A DNA stretch of 32,608 nucleotides from Planctomycetota bacterium (GTDB lineage: Bacteria > Planctomycetota > Planctomycetia > Pirellulales > UBA7805): positions 1-32,608 of the forward strand of contig JAIOPX010000153.1 of the NCBI GenBank assembly GCA_021413705.1, given 5' to 3'. This document shows positions 1-6,482 of this stretch, one piece after another (within the stretch, counting starts at the first letter, position 1; each line of letters starts with the position of its first letter). The position numbers were made by a program, and so were the translations under genes. The notes under the pieces are model-generated. The model saw only the letters and a list, made by a program, of their open reading frames with translations. It did not search any database and was not told where the DNA came from.

Positions 1-1407
1 GCCGAGGAAGATGGGCACTTTCATCTTCCGTGTCTTGGCCATGTCCTCTTCCATCACTTCGCGGAGACGCACAAGCTGCCGCAACGTGTTGGGCACTTCG
101 ATGCCGACGGTGTTCTTGCCCGGAATCGGCGCAACGATTCGAACGCTCGGCACGCGCAGGGCGATTGCCAGGTCATCCGCCAAGCCCGTGATCTTCGAGA
201 GCCGCAGGCCGGCCTCGAGTTCCACTTCAAATTGTGCAATGACCGGGCCGGTTTCGATTTCGACGACTTTGACGTTGAATCCGAAGCTGGCGAACGTCTT
301 TTCCAGCACCTTGGCCTTCTTGCGGACTTCTTTTTCCTGCTCGTCGTATTGAAACTTTTCGGACGGCAGCAGCAGGTTGATATCGGGAAGTTCGTATTCC
401 GGCAGTTCGGCAGTCACAACGGCGGCATCGAGTTCTTCGATTACCTTCGCGTGATCCGCTTTGCGGCCATTGGGTTTGATCCGCAGCGCGGCGGCGATCC
501 GCTGGCCCAGGCCCGGCTTGGCGGCGGTGGCAGAATCGGCCGATTCCTCCTCGTCGCCGGCTTCGTCGCTTTCGGACTCCGCGGATTCTTCCTCCGAGGT
601 TTCTTCCGCCGAGGCATTCTCCTCAGTTTGCTCCTCGTCGCTATCTTCGTCTTCTTCCGTTTCCGTTTCGGCCTGGGAAGGGGCCACCGCAGGCTCAACT
701 CGGCGGCCGAGGATGCGAACCGACATGGGCGAATCAGCCTTCTTCTCGTCCAATTCTTCAGCTTCCCCTTCGGCGTCGGCGGTTGTTCCCGTTGTGACGC
801 CACGTCGGCGCACGGCGGCATGCCCGGCCCGCATTGTGGCTACCAGCGGCTTGCCGACACACCAGTGAGCCAACTGCAAGAGCAAATAGTCGGTGGACAT
901 GAGCAATCCACCGACGATCAGGCTGGCGGTAAGAATGTAGGCGCCGGCGGCGGCAAAGTTCAGTTCCAGCAGTCCTCGGCCCGCAGCGCCCAGGTATCCA
1001 CCGGCTCCCAACTCGGGTCCTGCCCAAAGCGAGGGGCAGAGCGCGGGTATGGCCATCGCGGCCAGCGTGGAGAGTCCGACAAGCGATACGATCCAACCAA
1101 AGACACGGAGCGTGGGTTGGGGGATGCGGCGTCGCAGCAGGAGCAAGCCATCGAGAGCGGCCAGACTCAGTACCAGGTAGTAGGCGCCAATGCCCAGGCC
1201 GCGCAGCAATCGGTCGGCCAGCCAAGCGCCGCCACGTCCGCAGATGTTTCCGATATCTTCGCTGGCGGGATAGACCAGCGCGGAAGTACCGCTCAGTCCC
1301 ACAGGATCGGCGCGGTGATAGCTGGCGAGCGACAACCCGGCAAACACTACCAGTGCCAATAGCACGATGGCCAATAGATCGAGTTTAGCGTTTCGTTCTT
1401 CGAGCAT
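1..1407 (-). CDS. ftsK: DNA translocase FtsK/SpoIIIE, N-terminal part (cut by window edge)
   Basis: The frame is open from an ATG at 1407 to the first base of the window (469 codons), so the C-terminal motor is missing from view. Residues about 9-29, 70-92, 102-122 and 150-172 are hydrophobic, giving the four-helix membrane anchor of FtsK. Residues about 245-293 form a very acidic Glu/Asp/Ser/Ala linker. From about 335 (PEYELPDINLL) the sequence matches the start of the FtsK alpha domain, continuing to the conserved region with PGKNTVGIEVPN and ending in KVPIFLG, just before where the Walker A motif would lie. FtsK family members pump DNA at the division septum and activate XerCD dimer resolution; that role is inferred. 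No strong Shine-Dalgarno is visible before the ATG. Confidence 0.93.
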   Translation of the reverse strand, partial: MLEERNAKLDLLAIVLLALVVFAGLSLASYHRADPVGLSGTSALVYPASEDIGNICGRGGAWLADRLLRGLGIGAYYLVLSLAALDGLLLLRRRIPQPTLRVFGWIVSLVGLSTLAAMAIPALCPSLWAGPELGAGGYLGAAGRGLLELNFAAAGAYILTASLIVGGLLMSTDYLLLQLAHWCVGKPLVATMRAGHAAVRRRGVTTGTTADAEGEAEELDEKKADSPMSVRILGRRVEPAVAPSQAETETEEDEDSDEEQTEENASAEETSEEESAESESDEAGDEEESADSATAAKPGLGQRIAAALRIKPNGRKADHAKVIEELDAAVVTAELPEYELPDINLLLPSEKFQYDEQEKEVRKKAKVLEKTFASFGFNVKVVEIETGPVIAQFEVELEAGLRLSKITGLADDLAIALRVPSVRIVAPIPGKNTVGIEVPNTLRQLVRLREVMEEDMAKTRKMKVPIFLG

Positions 1408-1501
1408 GGGCGCGTATTCAGACCTGTAAGTCTGCCAGCCGCAATAGGCGCGGTCAGGCAAGCCAGGGCGCGTCCATGCCCGATGCTTCAGTCCGTCGGA
1501 T

Positions 1502-1586
1502 GTCAGGGATCAGGGGTCAGATTTTCAGGATGCCGCATCTTCTAATGCTGTCTGTTGACACCTGATTCCCGACTCCTGACTCCTCT
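1502..1586. repeat. Inverted pair of heptanucleotide-unit arrays (TCAGG type)
   Basis: The left arm reads GTCAGGG-ATCAGGG-GTCAG from 1502. The right arm (about 1562-1585), read on the minus strand, gives AGTCAGG-AGTCGGG-AATCAGG. Both arms have a period of seven and are imperfect inverted copies of each other, separated by about 40 bases. Comparable seven-base arrays occur at 7330-7398, 9207-9231 and inside 11149-11303. Confidence 0.6.
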
Positions 1587-1785
1587 TCGCAGAGTGCGGC
1601 GGGTGTTGCTTTCTCACCGTGCGCCATCTCCCCGGATGGAAGTTTAGCACCGGAGTTCGCGCAGGGAAGGATGCAGCCGAGATTGACTGCGGAATTCCTG
1701 CTGTGAGTTGAACAGCCGTAGCGAATATATCGGCCGTGCGCCCCGCGATTGACTCTAACGGCTAAGGAAACTGGGAGGCCGTCTT

Positions 1786-1831
1786 AGCCCCCGGACTCGG
1801 TCCCGCCGTGGTGGGCGAGTCGCCGGGGGTT
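1786..1831. repeat. GC-rich palindromic element
   Basis: AGCCCCCGG (1786-1794) pairs with GCCGGGGGTT (1822-1831), and inner bases ACTCGG and CGAGT extend the stem. No T-run follows on either strand, so an intrinsic terminator is not indicated. It resembles the GC-rich palindromes at 3246-3280, 12782-12815 and 24518-24536. Confidence 0.55.
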
Positions 1832-1854
1832 CTCACGTCGCTTCAAATCCGCAT

Positions 1855-1875
1855 TGCTTGCAAGGGATGCAAGCA
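1855..1875 (-). terminator. Small hairpin just downstream of the BBP7 porin stop codon
   Basis: TGCTTGCA (1855-1862) and TGCAAGCA (1868-1875) form a perfect 8-bp stem with a 5-nt loop, about 12 nt past the porin stop on the minus strand. There is no U-tract, so it may be an mRNA 3' stabiliser rather than a true intrinsic terminator. Confidence 0.35.
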
Positions 1876-1887
1876 GTGGCATCGATC

Positions 1888-3483
1888 TTACCAGATCACT
1901 TCCAAACCGACGCTGGCGCCCATGTAGAACACATTGCCACTGAGGTCCACCTCGGGCGGGGCGGCAAAGTTGAAGCTGATTTGCTCCGGCGCCACCGCCA
2001 CCGATTGGATCCAGAGCAGTTCCAGGCCGCCACGGAGTGACACATTAGGATTGAAGTGGTAGGCACCGCTGAGCCCAGCTTCGCCTGCGAATGTGAATAC
2101 CTGGTCGCTTGCCTCGCGGGTGCTGCTGATGTCCGTGAAGAAGTTGTCGGCGGTCACAACCACGCTCTTTTGATGCGAAAAGTTCACCAGGCCGCCCGCT
2201 TTGATCCAGGCGCCCATCCGCCAATCTTTCTCTTGGCGCGTCCAATCGGCTCCAACTTGGAAGCCGAACAGATCATTTGAAGTTTGAATATCATAGTCGC
2301 CCGTGGCGTTGCCCAGGTTGGCCTGGCCAAGGGCCGGGTTATTAAATCGCTCGCTGTGCCAATCGAAGGTTTCGTTGATCCGCAAATATCGCAGACCGGC
2401 CAACAGGGACGGCGTCGGGCCTGGAGTGATTTGCCTCGTCCAAGTGCCATCGGGCATGGCGGTCATGCAATCGCGCTCCAGACGATAGCGAGTGCGCAAA
2501 TTGAGCTCGAAACTGTTAAGTGACGTGGTGTATTCATACTGTGCCACGTCGGCAGCGGCGAACCCACCATAGACCGCATTCCGCAGGGGAATGGCCGGAT
2601 CAAACACAAAGCCCGGATCGAACGGAGTGTACAACCGCTGCGGGAACGACGACTCGATGCCATCGGTCTTTTGCCAGTCGAACAGTCCGAGAAAGGTAAA
2701 CTCGACGCTCTGATCGCGATTAGCCCAGTCGCGTCCCAGAAAGCGACCGATGGTCGCCCGCCCGCCGGGAGCGATGTGGAATCCATTCCTCGCGGTCGTC
2801 ATGCTCGATGCGGGACTGAGGCCGTCGAACGCGGCCAGAGTGGTGTCCAGATCCAGCACACGGCTTTTGGGGTTGGCACGGTGCATCAATACGACATCCG
2901 CACTGCTAAACCAGCAGCCGTCGTTCATCCACTCGCCGGAACTATAGACCAATGCGTCTGGCCCGTTGGCCATATACTCGTCGCACCAGGGATCGACGGG
3001 CTCGATCGTGCCCGGTTCGTCCAGCATGGTTTCTTCAGCGGGAGGGGCCGTCGGCGCCGCATCAACGACCTCGCTCTGAGTTGGAGCCTGAGCGGTGCGC
3101 ACAGGGCGGCCATTGGCTGTTGCAGTGCGGTATGTGGGGCGCCGTTGTGGGGCCGTTGCCATCGGCCTGGCATTGCGACCTGACAACGGAGCGGTAGATC
3201 TCGGGACTGATTCCCGTGCAGGCGCCGGAGCGGGCCTAGTGACAGAGCCCCGAGCGGCCCCGCGGGCAGAGCCCGGGGCTATGGGGGTGGCCGCCGCAGG
3301 GCGGCGATTGATAACTGAAGTGCCGACCGGAGGAGCTTCCGCCTCGACCGTGTAGGCTGTCGGAGCCCATGCGGGTGGCAGATCGGCATCAACCTCGTCA
3401 TCGGCCCAGGCTTGGTGAATACCAAGTCCGCCAACTACGATCAGCGCTAGTAACGCTATGAAGCGTTTAGCCCAAGCCGCCAC
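1888..3483 (-). CDS. BBP7-family outer-membrane beta-barrel porin
   Basis: This 531-residue protein starts at a GTG (3483) preceded by GGAGG eight bases upstream, which decides the start. Residues about 6-27 are a hydrophobic signal peptide ending in AWA. A low-complexity Pro/Ala/Arg/Thr-rich segment follows (about 35-160), then the barrel from about 175 on. The barrel has alternating aromatic strands, for example GRATIGRFLGRDWANRDQSV, SFELNLRTRYRLERD, LLAGLRYLRINETFDW and DWRMGAWIKAGGLVNFSHQ, and ends in an aromatic residue (VGLEVIW), as expected of an Omp C-terminal signal. The pattern matches planctomycete putative beta-barrel porin 7. It should sit in the outer membrane; the substrate is unknown. 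A GC-rich palindrome at 3246-3280 is translated inside the low-complexity segment. Confidence 0.85.
   Translation of the reverse strand: MAAWAKRFIALLALIVVGGLGIHQAWADDEVDADLPPAWAPTAYTVEAEAPPVGTSVINRRPAAATPIAPGSARGAARGSVTRPAPAPARESVPRSTAPLSGRNARPMATAPQRRPTYRTATANGRPVRTAQAPTQSEVVDAAPTAPPAEETMLDEPGTIEPVDPWCDEYMANGPDALVYSSGEWMNDGCWFSSADVVLMHRANPKSRVLDLDTTLAAFDGLSPASSMTTARNGFHIAPGGRATIGRFLGRDWANRDQSVEFTFLGLFDWQKTDGIESSFPQRLYTPFDPGFVFDPAIPLRNAVYGGFAAADVAQYEYTTSLNSFELNLRTRYRLERDCMTAMPDGTWTRQITPGPTPSLLAGLRYLRINETFDWHSERFNNPALGQANLGNATGDYDIQTSNDLFGFQVGADWTRQEKDWRMGAWIKAGGLVNFSHQKSVVVTADNFFTDISSTREASDQVFTFAGEAGLSGAYHFNPNVSLRGGLELLWIQSVAVAPEQISFNFAAPPEVDLSGNVFYMGASVGLEVIW
3246..3280. repeat. GC-rich palindrome inside the BBP7 porin reading frame
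   Basis: AGCCCC at 3246 and GGGGCT ending at 3280 bracket a GC-rich palindromic segment (CGCGGG and GCCCGGGG inside). It is read in frame by the porin gene as part of a Gly/Ala/Arg/Ser stretch (about residues 69-80, APGSARGAARGS). It is the same type of element as the intergenic palindromes at 1786-1831 and 12782-12815. Confidence 0.55.
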
Positions 3484-3799
3484 GGGTTATACCTCCGCAT
3501 CACATGGGTCCCCCCCTTGCGATATGGAAATCTTGCTGCGCAGCATGTTTGTAACTGCTGTTGGATCGTGTTATCGACCAGTTCCAGACCCCGCGACAGG
3601 AATAATTCACAAAATCGGAAAAGTGAGGGTAGAATACGCAGGTTCACAGTGCTATTGCCGCTTGCTTGCCTTGGTGAATTGCCGATACAGCAGTGCTATC
3701 ATCGAAAGTAGCTGAAGTCGTAAGACTTCAGACCGAGCCACCGAACTCTCACGAATCCGGCCACGTTGGTACAATTTCGTGTAACGAGGAGATTCCATC
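3484..3799. other. Divergent intergenic region between BBP7 porin and transaldolase
   Basis: It should carry divergent promoters for the two genes; I could not fix either one. TACAAT at 3770-3775 may be a -10 for the transaldolase, but no matching -35 was found. A perfect hairpin, CTGAAGTC-GTAA-GACTTCAG (3712-3731), with a GNRA-type loop lies upstream of the transaldolase. No open frame here looks coding. Confidence 0.5.
3712..3731. repeat. Perfect 8-bp hairpin with GTAA loop
   Basis: CTGAAGTC and GACTTCAG are exact reverse complements separated by GTAA. No T-tract follows. It looks like one of the dispersed small palindromes of the window rather than a terminator. Confidence 0.5.
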
Positions 3800-4846
3800 A
3801 TGACCAACCCGCTTCAATCCCTCATTGCCTGTGGCACCAAGTTGTGGCTCGATTCCATCGATCCAGACCTGGTGGTAAAGAACCGCAAGCTGGGAGCCAC
3901 CGGCGCCACGTCGAACCCGATCATCATTTCCGAGCTGATCAAGACGGGCCGGTTCGACACGGACTTGAAAAAGCTGGTGCAGGACGGGCTCTCCGACGAC
4001 GAGATCGCCTGGAGCTTGACCGATAAGCTGGTCCGTGCCGCCCAGGAAGTGTTCTTGCCTGCCTGGCAGGAGACTAAAGGGAACGACGGCTACGTCAGCT
4101 TCGAGTTGGATCCGCTGCTTGAAGATCCCCACGGAGGCCCTCCCCACAAGGAGCGCGTTTCGAGGTACATCGAACTCGGCCGCCATTGGGCCAAAGGGCA
4201 CGACAACCGGATGATCAAGGTGCCGGCCACGCCTGCCGGGCTCGACGCCTTGGAAGAATTGGTGGCCAGCGGCGTAACCGTCAATGTGACGCTGATCTTC
4301 AGCTCAAAACAATATCAAACAGCCCGCGACGCCACTTGGCGCGGGGCGCAACGCCGCACAAGCCTGGAAAAGTTCAAGAGCGTCTACAGCATCTTCGTCT
4401 CGCGGCTGGATGTCTATACTGAGCAGCATGTGCCGCAACTCTCGCCGGCGAGCCAGGGTATGGTGGGCATCGTCAACGCCAAACGCATCTGGCAAGAGAA
4501 TCGCGATTTCTGGCTGCCGAAAAAGACTCCCTTGATGCAAGAGATGATCTTCGCCAGCACCGGGACAAAGAAGGCGAGCGACCCGCCGGAAAAATATGTC
4601 GCGGCGTTCGCCGGCAGCGACATCGAGACCAATCCGCCGGCCACCAACGACGCGGTCGAGAAAACCGGCAAGACGTTCACCCGCCAGGTGGATAAGCTCC
4701 CCGCGGCCGAGATTCTCAGCGAGATCGACGAGAAGGTGGACATGGCCGCGCTGGAGCGCGTGCTGATGGAAGAAGGGATCAAGAAGTTCGCCGACCCGCA
4801 GAAGGCCCTGCTGAAGCTGATCGAAAGCAAACGGGCGGCGATTTAA
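3800..4846 (+). CDS. tal: Transaldolase
   Basis: This 348-residue protein belongs to the transaldolase/fructose-6-phosphate aldolase superfamily. It would transfer dihydroxyacetone units between sugar phosphates in the non-oxidative pentose phosphate pathway (sedoheptulose 7-P + glyceraldehyde 3-P to erythrose 4-P + fructose 6-P), in the cytoplasm. Visible active-site elements are LWLDSI with Asp18, ATSNPII with Asn39, and the Schiff-base lysine Lys140 in [10 protein letters not shown], followed by VTLIFS. The length fits the classical transaldolases, not the short FSA type. GAGGAG precedes the ATG by about seven bases. It stands alone, with a toxin-antitoxin promoter about 45 bases downstream. 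Confidence 0.93.
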   Translation: MTNPLQSLIACGTKLWLDSIDPDLVVKNRKLGATGATSNPIIISELIKTGRFDTDLKKLVQDGLSDDEIAWSLTDKLVRAAQEVFLPAWQETKGNDGYVSFELDPLLEDPHGGPPHKERVSRYIELGRHWAKGHDNRMIKVPATPAGLDALEELVASGVTVNVTLIFSSKQYQTARDATWRGAQRRTSLEKFKSVYSIFVSRLDVYTEQHVPQLSPASQGMVGIVNAKRIWQENRDFWLPKKTPLMQEMIFASTGTKKASDPPEKYVAAFAGSDIETNPPATNDAVEKTGKTFTRQVDKLPAAEILSEIDEKVDMAALERVLMEEGIKKFADPQKALLKLIESKRAAI

Positions 4847-4890
4847 GCGTCCTGGCCCCGTCCCCTTCTGGGACTGACGGGGGCTCAGTC

Positions 4891-4919
4891 TTGGACCATG
4901 GGTTGCGGCGGGATATAAT
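4891..4919 (+). promoter_or_regulatory. Sigma70-type promoter of the toxin-antitoxin operon
   Basis: TTGGAC (4891-4896) and TATAAT (4914-4919) are separated by 17 bases, an almost consensus housekeeping promoter. Transcription would begin near 4926, about 55 bases before the antitoxin ATG. This argues against a start codon at or near 4891, since that would lie within the -35 element. Confidence 0.75.
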
Positions 4920-4980
4920 AGTTTCAGCCGCAACGTTCGCACGCCCGCTTTTGGCACATCATTTCGAAAGTCGAAGGACG

Positions 4981-5220
4981 ATGGACACTGAGCCAATTAC
5001 GATTTACGTCGATCCGCAATCCGCGGGGGCCTATCGCGCCGCTTCTCAGGAAGACCGTCAGAAGCTTGACTTGCTCTTGGCCATGCGGTTGCGGGACGCG
5101 ACCGGGCCTGCCGGATCACTTGAGCAAATCATGAGGCAGATCAGCCAAGAGGCGCAGGCGCGCGGGCTGACACCCCAGATCCTCAGCGACCTGCTTAATG
5201 ATCACGGATCGGTGAGATGA
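4981..5220 (+). CDS. Antitoxin of a VapBC-like toxin-antitoxin pair
   Basis: This small 79-residue protein (MDTEPITIYVDPQSAGAYRA...) overlaps the PIN toxin gene by four bases (ATGA at 5217-5220), as usual for type II systems with antitoxin first. It starts with a short beta-strand-like segment (ITIYVD) and continues with a charged, helical region (QEDRQKLDLLLAMRLRDATG), plausible for a DNA-binding N-terminus and a toxin-binding tail. I do not recognise the exact antitoxin family; the call rests on size, order and overlap. AAGGA lies close upstream of the ATG. The frame stays open upstream to 4891, but the promoter there excludes the longer form. It probably autoregulates the promoter at 4891-4919. 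Confidence 0.72.
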   Translation: MDTEPITIYVDPQSAGAYRAASQEDRQKLDLLLAMRLRDATGPAGSLEQIMRQISQEAQARGLTPQILSDLLNDHGSVR

Positions 5221-5636
5221 GTAGTGGGCATCGCTTCGTTTTCGATACCAATGTACTGGTCAGTGCGTTGTTGTTCGAAAATTCAGTGCCGGGAAAGGCA
5301 TTCTTTGCGGCACTGAGTGGCGGTGAGATTCTCATATCGCAACCACTAATCAAGGAGTTGGCCAACGTATTGGCAAGGCCAAAATTCGATCGCTATGTTG
5401 ACTCCAAAGCGCGCGAAAGGTTTCTGGTCGAATTGGTGCGCAAGGCGCAGTTGATCGGAATTACCCGCAGCATCGATATCTGCCGAGATTCTACGGACAA
5501 CATGCTATTAGAGGTTGCTGTTTGCGGAGGTGCGGCGTGCATCGTTAGCGGCGACGAGGATCTTCTCGTCCTTGATCCCTTTGAGAATATTCGCGTCCTC
5601 ACACCCATCGAATTTCTCGAATCGCTAGTACCCTAA
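5217..5636 (+). CDS. PIN-domain toxin (putative ribonuclease, COG1569-like)
   Basis: This 139-residue single PIN domain spans nearly the whole protein. The acidic metal-binding residues are in place: Asp10 in FVFDTNVLVSALL, Glu47 in LIKELANVL, Asp91/Asp94 in CRDSTDN and Asp113/Asp115 in VSGDEDLLVL. The phrasing RDSTDN...SGDEDLL is typical of the 'putative toxin-antitoxin system toxin component, PIN family' group. Such toxins cut RNA (often tRNA or rRNA) using Mg2+ when the antitoxin is degraded; the target here is unknown. The ATG lies within the antitoxin stop codon region, so translation is probably coupled. Confidence 0.88.
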   Translation: MSSGHRFVFDTNVLVSALLFENSVPGKAFFAALSGGEILISQPLIKELANVLARPKFDRYVDSKARERFLVELVRKAQLIGITRSIDICRDSTDNMLLEVAVCGGAACIVSGDEDLLVLDPFENIRVLTPIEFLESLVP

Positions 5637-5948
5637 ATCTGCATGAGTCCATGGGTGCCTTTCGCCCCTACCGGCCCCGATTCGTTGGCAACCTCAAACT
5701 GCTGGGCAATTGGCACGTGACCTTCCGGGACTTCGCCTTGATTATTTCGAGCTTCGCTAGGTGGAGGCTCGGTCCGAAAAGCAGGCTAAAGCCTGGACTC
5801 CAACCGGGCGAAAATCGGCCTTTTCGATCAATTTTTCAACTTTTCGGGTGAACTTCCATCCGTCCGCGGACAGTTAGTACAGGCAGCGGCGCGCCTTGGG
5901 TGAACTGAGAGGCGCCCCTGGCCTAATGGACAAGTTCGCAGCAGCCCC
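5637..5948. other. Intergenic region upstream of the ECF sigma gene
   Basis: There is no gene in these 312 bases. The region holds a small palindrome with flank (5781-5806) and an inverted GGCGCGCC/GGCGCC pair (5888-5916) shortly before the sigma gene. The sigma operon promoter must be here but was not recognised. Confidence 0.5.
5781..5806. repeat. Small palindrome CAGGCT-AA-AGCCTG with flank
   Basis: CAGGCTAAAGCCTG (5782-5795) is a perfect 6-bp stem with a two-base loop, followed by GACTCCAACC. From memory, similar 'AGGCTAAAGCCT' blocks are frequent in planctomycete intergenic DNA; only one copy is present here, so the repeat status is inference. Confidence 0.4.
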
Positions 5949-6482
5949 ATGACCCTCACTCCCGACCGCGACGATTTTCTCCAGCTCTTGGAGCCGCTGC
6001 AGGCGCGGTTGTTTACCTATATCTATTCGCTGCTGCACGACATGAACGACACGCAAGACGTGTTGCAGCAAACGGTCCTGAAGATGTGGGAAGAGTTTGA
6101 AAACTACGACCCGCAGCACAGCTTCGCCGCCTGGGCCCATACCTTGGCCCGGTTCCAGGCGCTCGGTTTCATCCGAGACCGCCAGCGCGGGCGGGTGGTG
6201 TTCAGCGATGCTCTGACGGCCAAGCTGGCCGAGCGCCCCGCGATCCCCTCGGCGAACGACGACAGCGACGTCTATCGCGAAGCGCTCGACCATTGCCAGC
6301 AAAAGCTGCGTGAGTCCGATCAAGATCTGTTGCGCCAGTTCTACGTGGAGGACTGCAGCGTGGCCCGCATCTCACAGCAGACGGGGCGATCCGCGCAAAG
6401 CGTTTGCAATTCGCTGCGGCGGATCCGCGGCGCCTTGTTCAATTGCATCCGGGGATGGCTCGCGTCTCGAGGCCAGGCATGA
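5949..6482 (+). CDS. ECF RNA polymerase sigma factor (planctomycete/Verrucomicrobium type)
   Basis: This 177-residue sigma70-family protein has region 2 at about residues 18-85 (LFTYIYSLLHDMNDTQDVLQQTVLKMW, then AWAHTLARFQALGFIRDRQRG) and region 4 at about 110-170 (DLLRQFYVEDCSVARISQQTGRSAQSVCNSLRRIRGALFNCI, the helix-turn-helix that reads the -35). The wording matches the Rhodopirellula/Verrucomicrobium sigma group (TIGR02989). It would direct RNA polymerase to a dedicated regulon. Its stop overlaps the ATG of the FecR gene by four bases (6479-6482), so the pair is translationally coupled, as expected of a sigma and its regulator. Confidence 0.92.
   Translation: MTLTPDRDDFLQLLEPLQARLFTYIYSLLHDMNDTQDVLQQTVLKMWEEFENYDPQHSFAAWAHTLARFQALGFIRDRQRGRVVFSDALTAKLAERPAIPSANDDSDVYREALDHCQQKLRESDQDLLRQFYVEDCSVARISQQTGRSAQSVCNSLRRIRGALFNCIRGWLASRGQA

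Larger units (their letters stand above)
1408..1887. other. Intergenic region between ftsK and the BBP7 porin gene
   Basis: No gene was found in these 480 bases. It must hold the ftsK promoter, although no convincing -35/-10 pair was recognised. It contains an inverted pair of heptamer arrays (1502-1586), a GC-rich hairpin (1786-1831) and a small hairpin just past the porin stop codon (1855-1875); these are listed separately. Confidence 0.6.

Noticed and set aside
232..1362. Open frame of 376 codons on the plus strand
   Set aside because: It is antisense to ftsK, which has four membrane helices and the alpha domain.
4856..4882. Terminator after the transaldolase gene
   Set aside because: CCCCGTC and GACGGGG can pair around a 13-nt loop, but no T-run follows and the stem is weak, so I do not list it.
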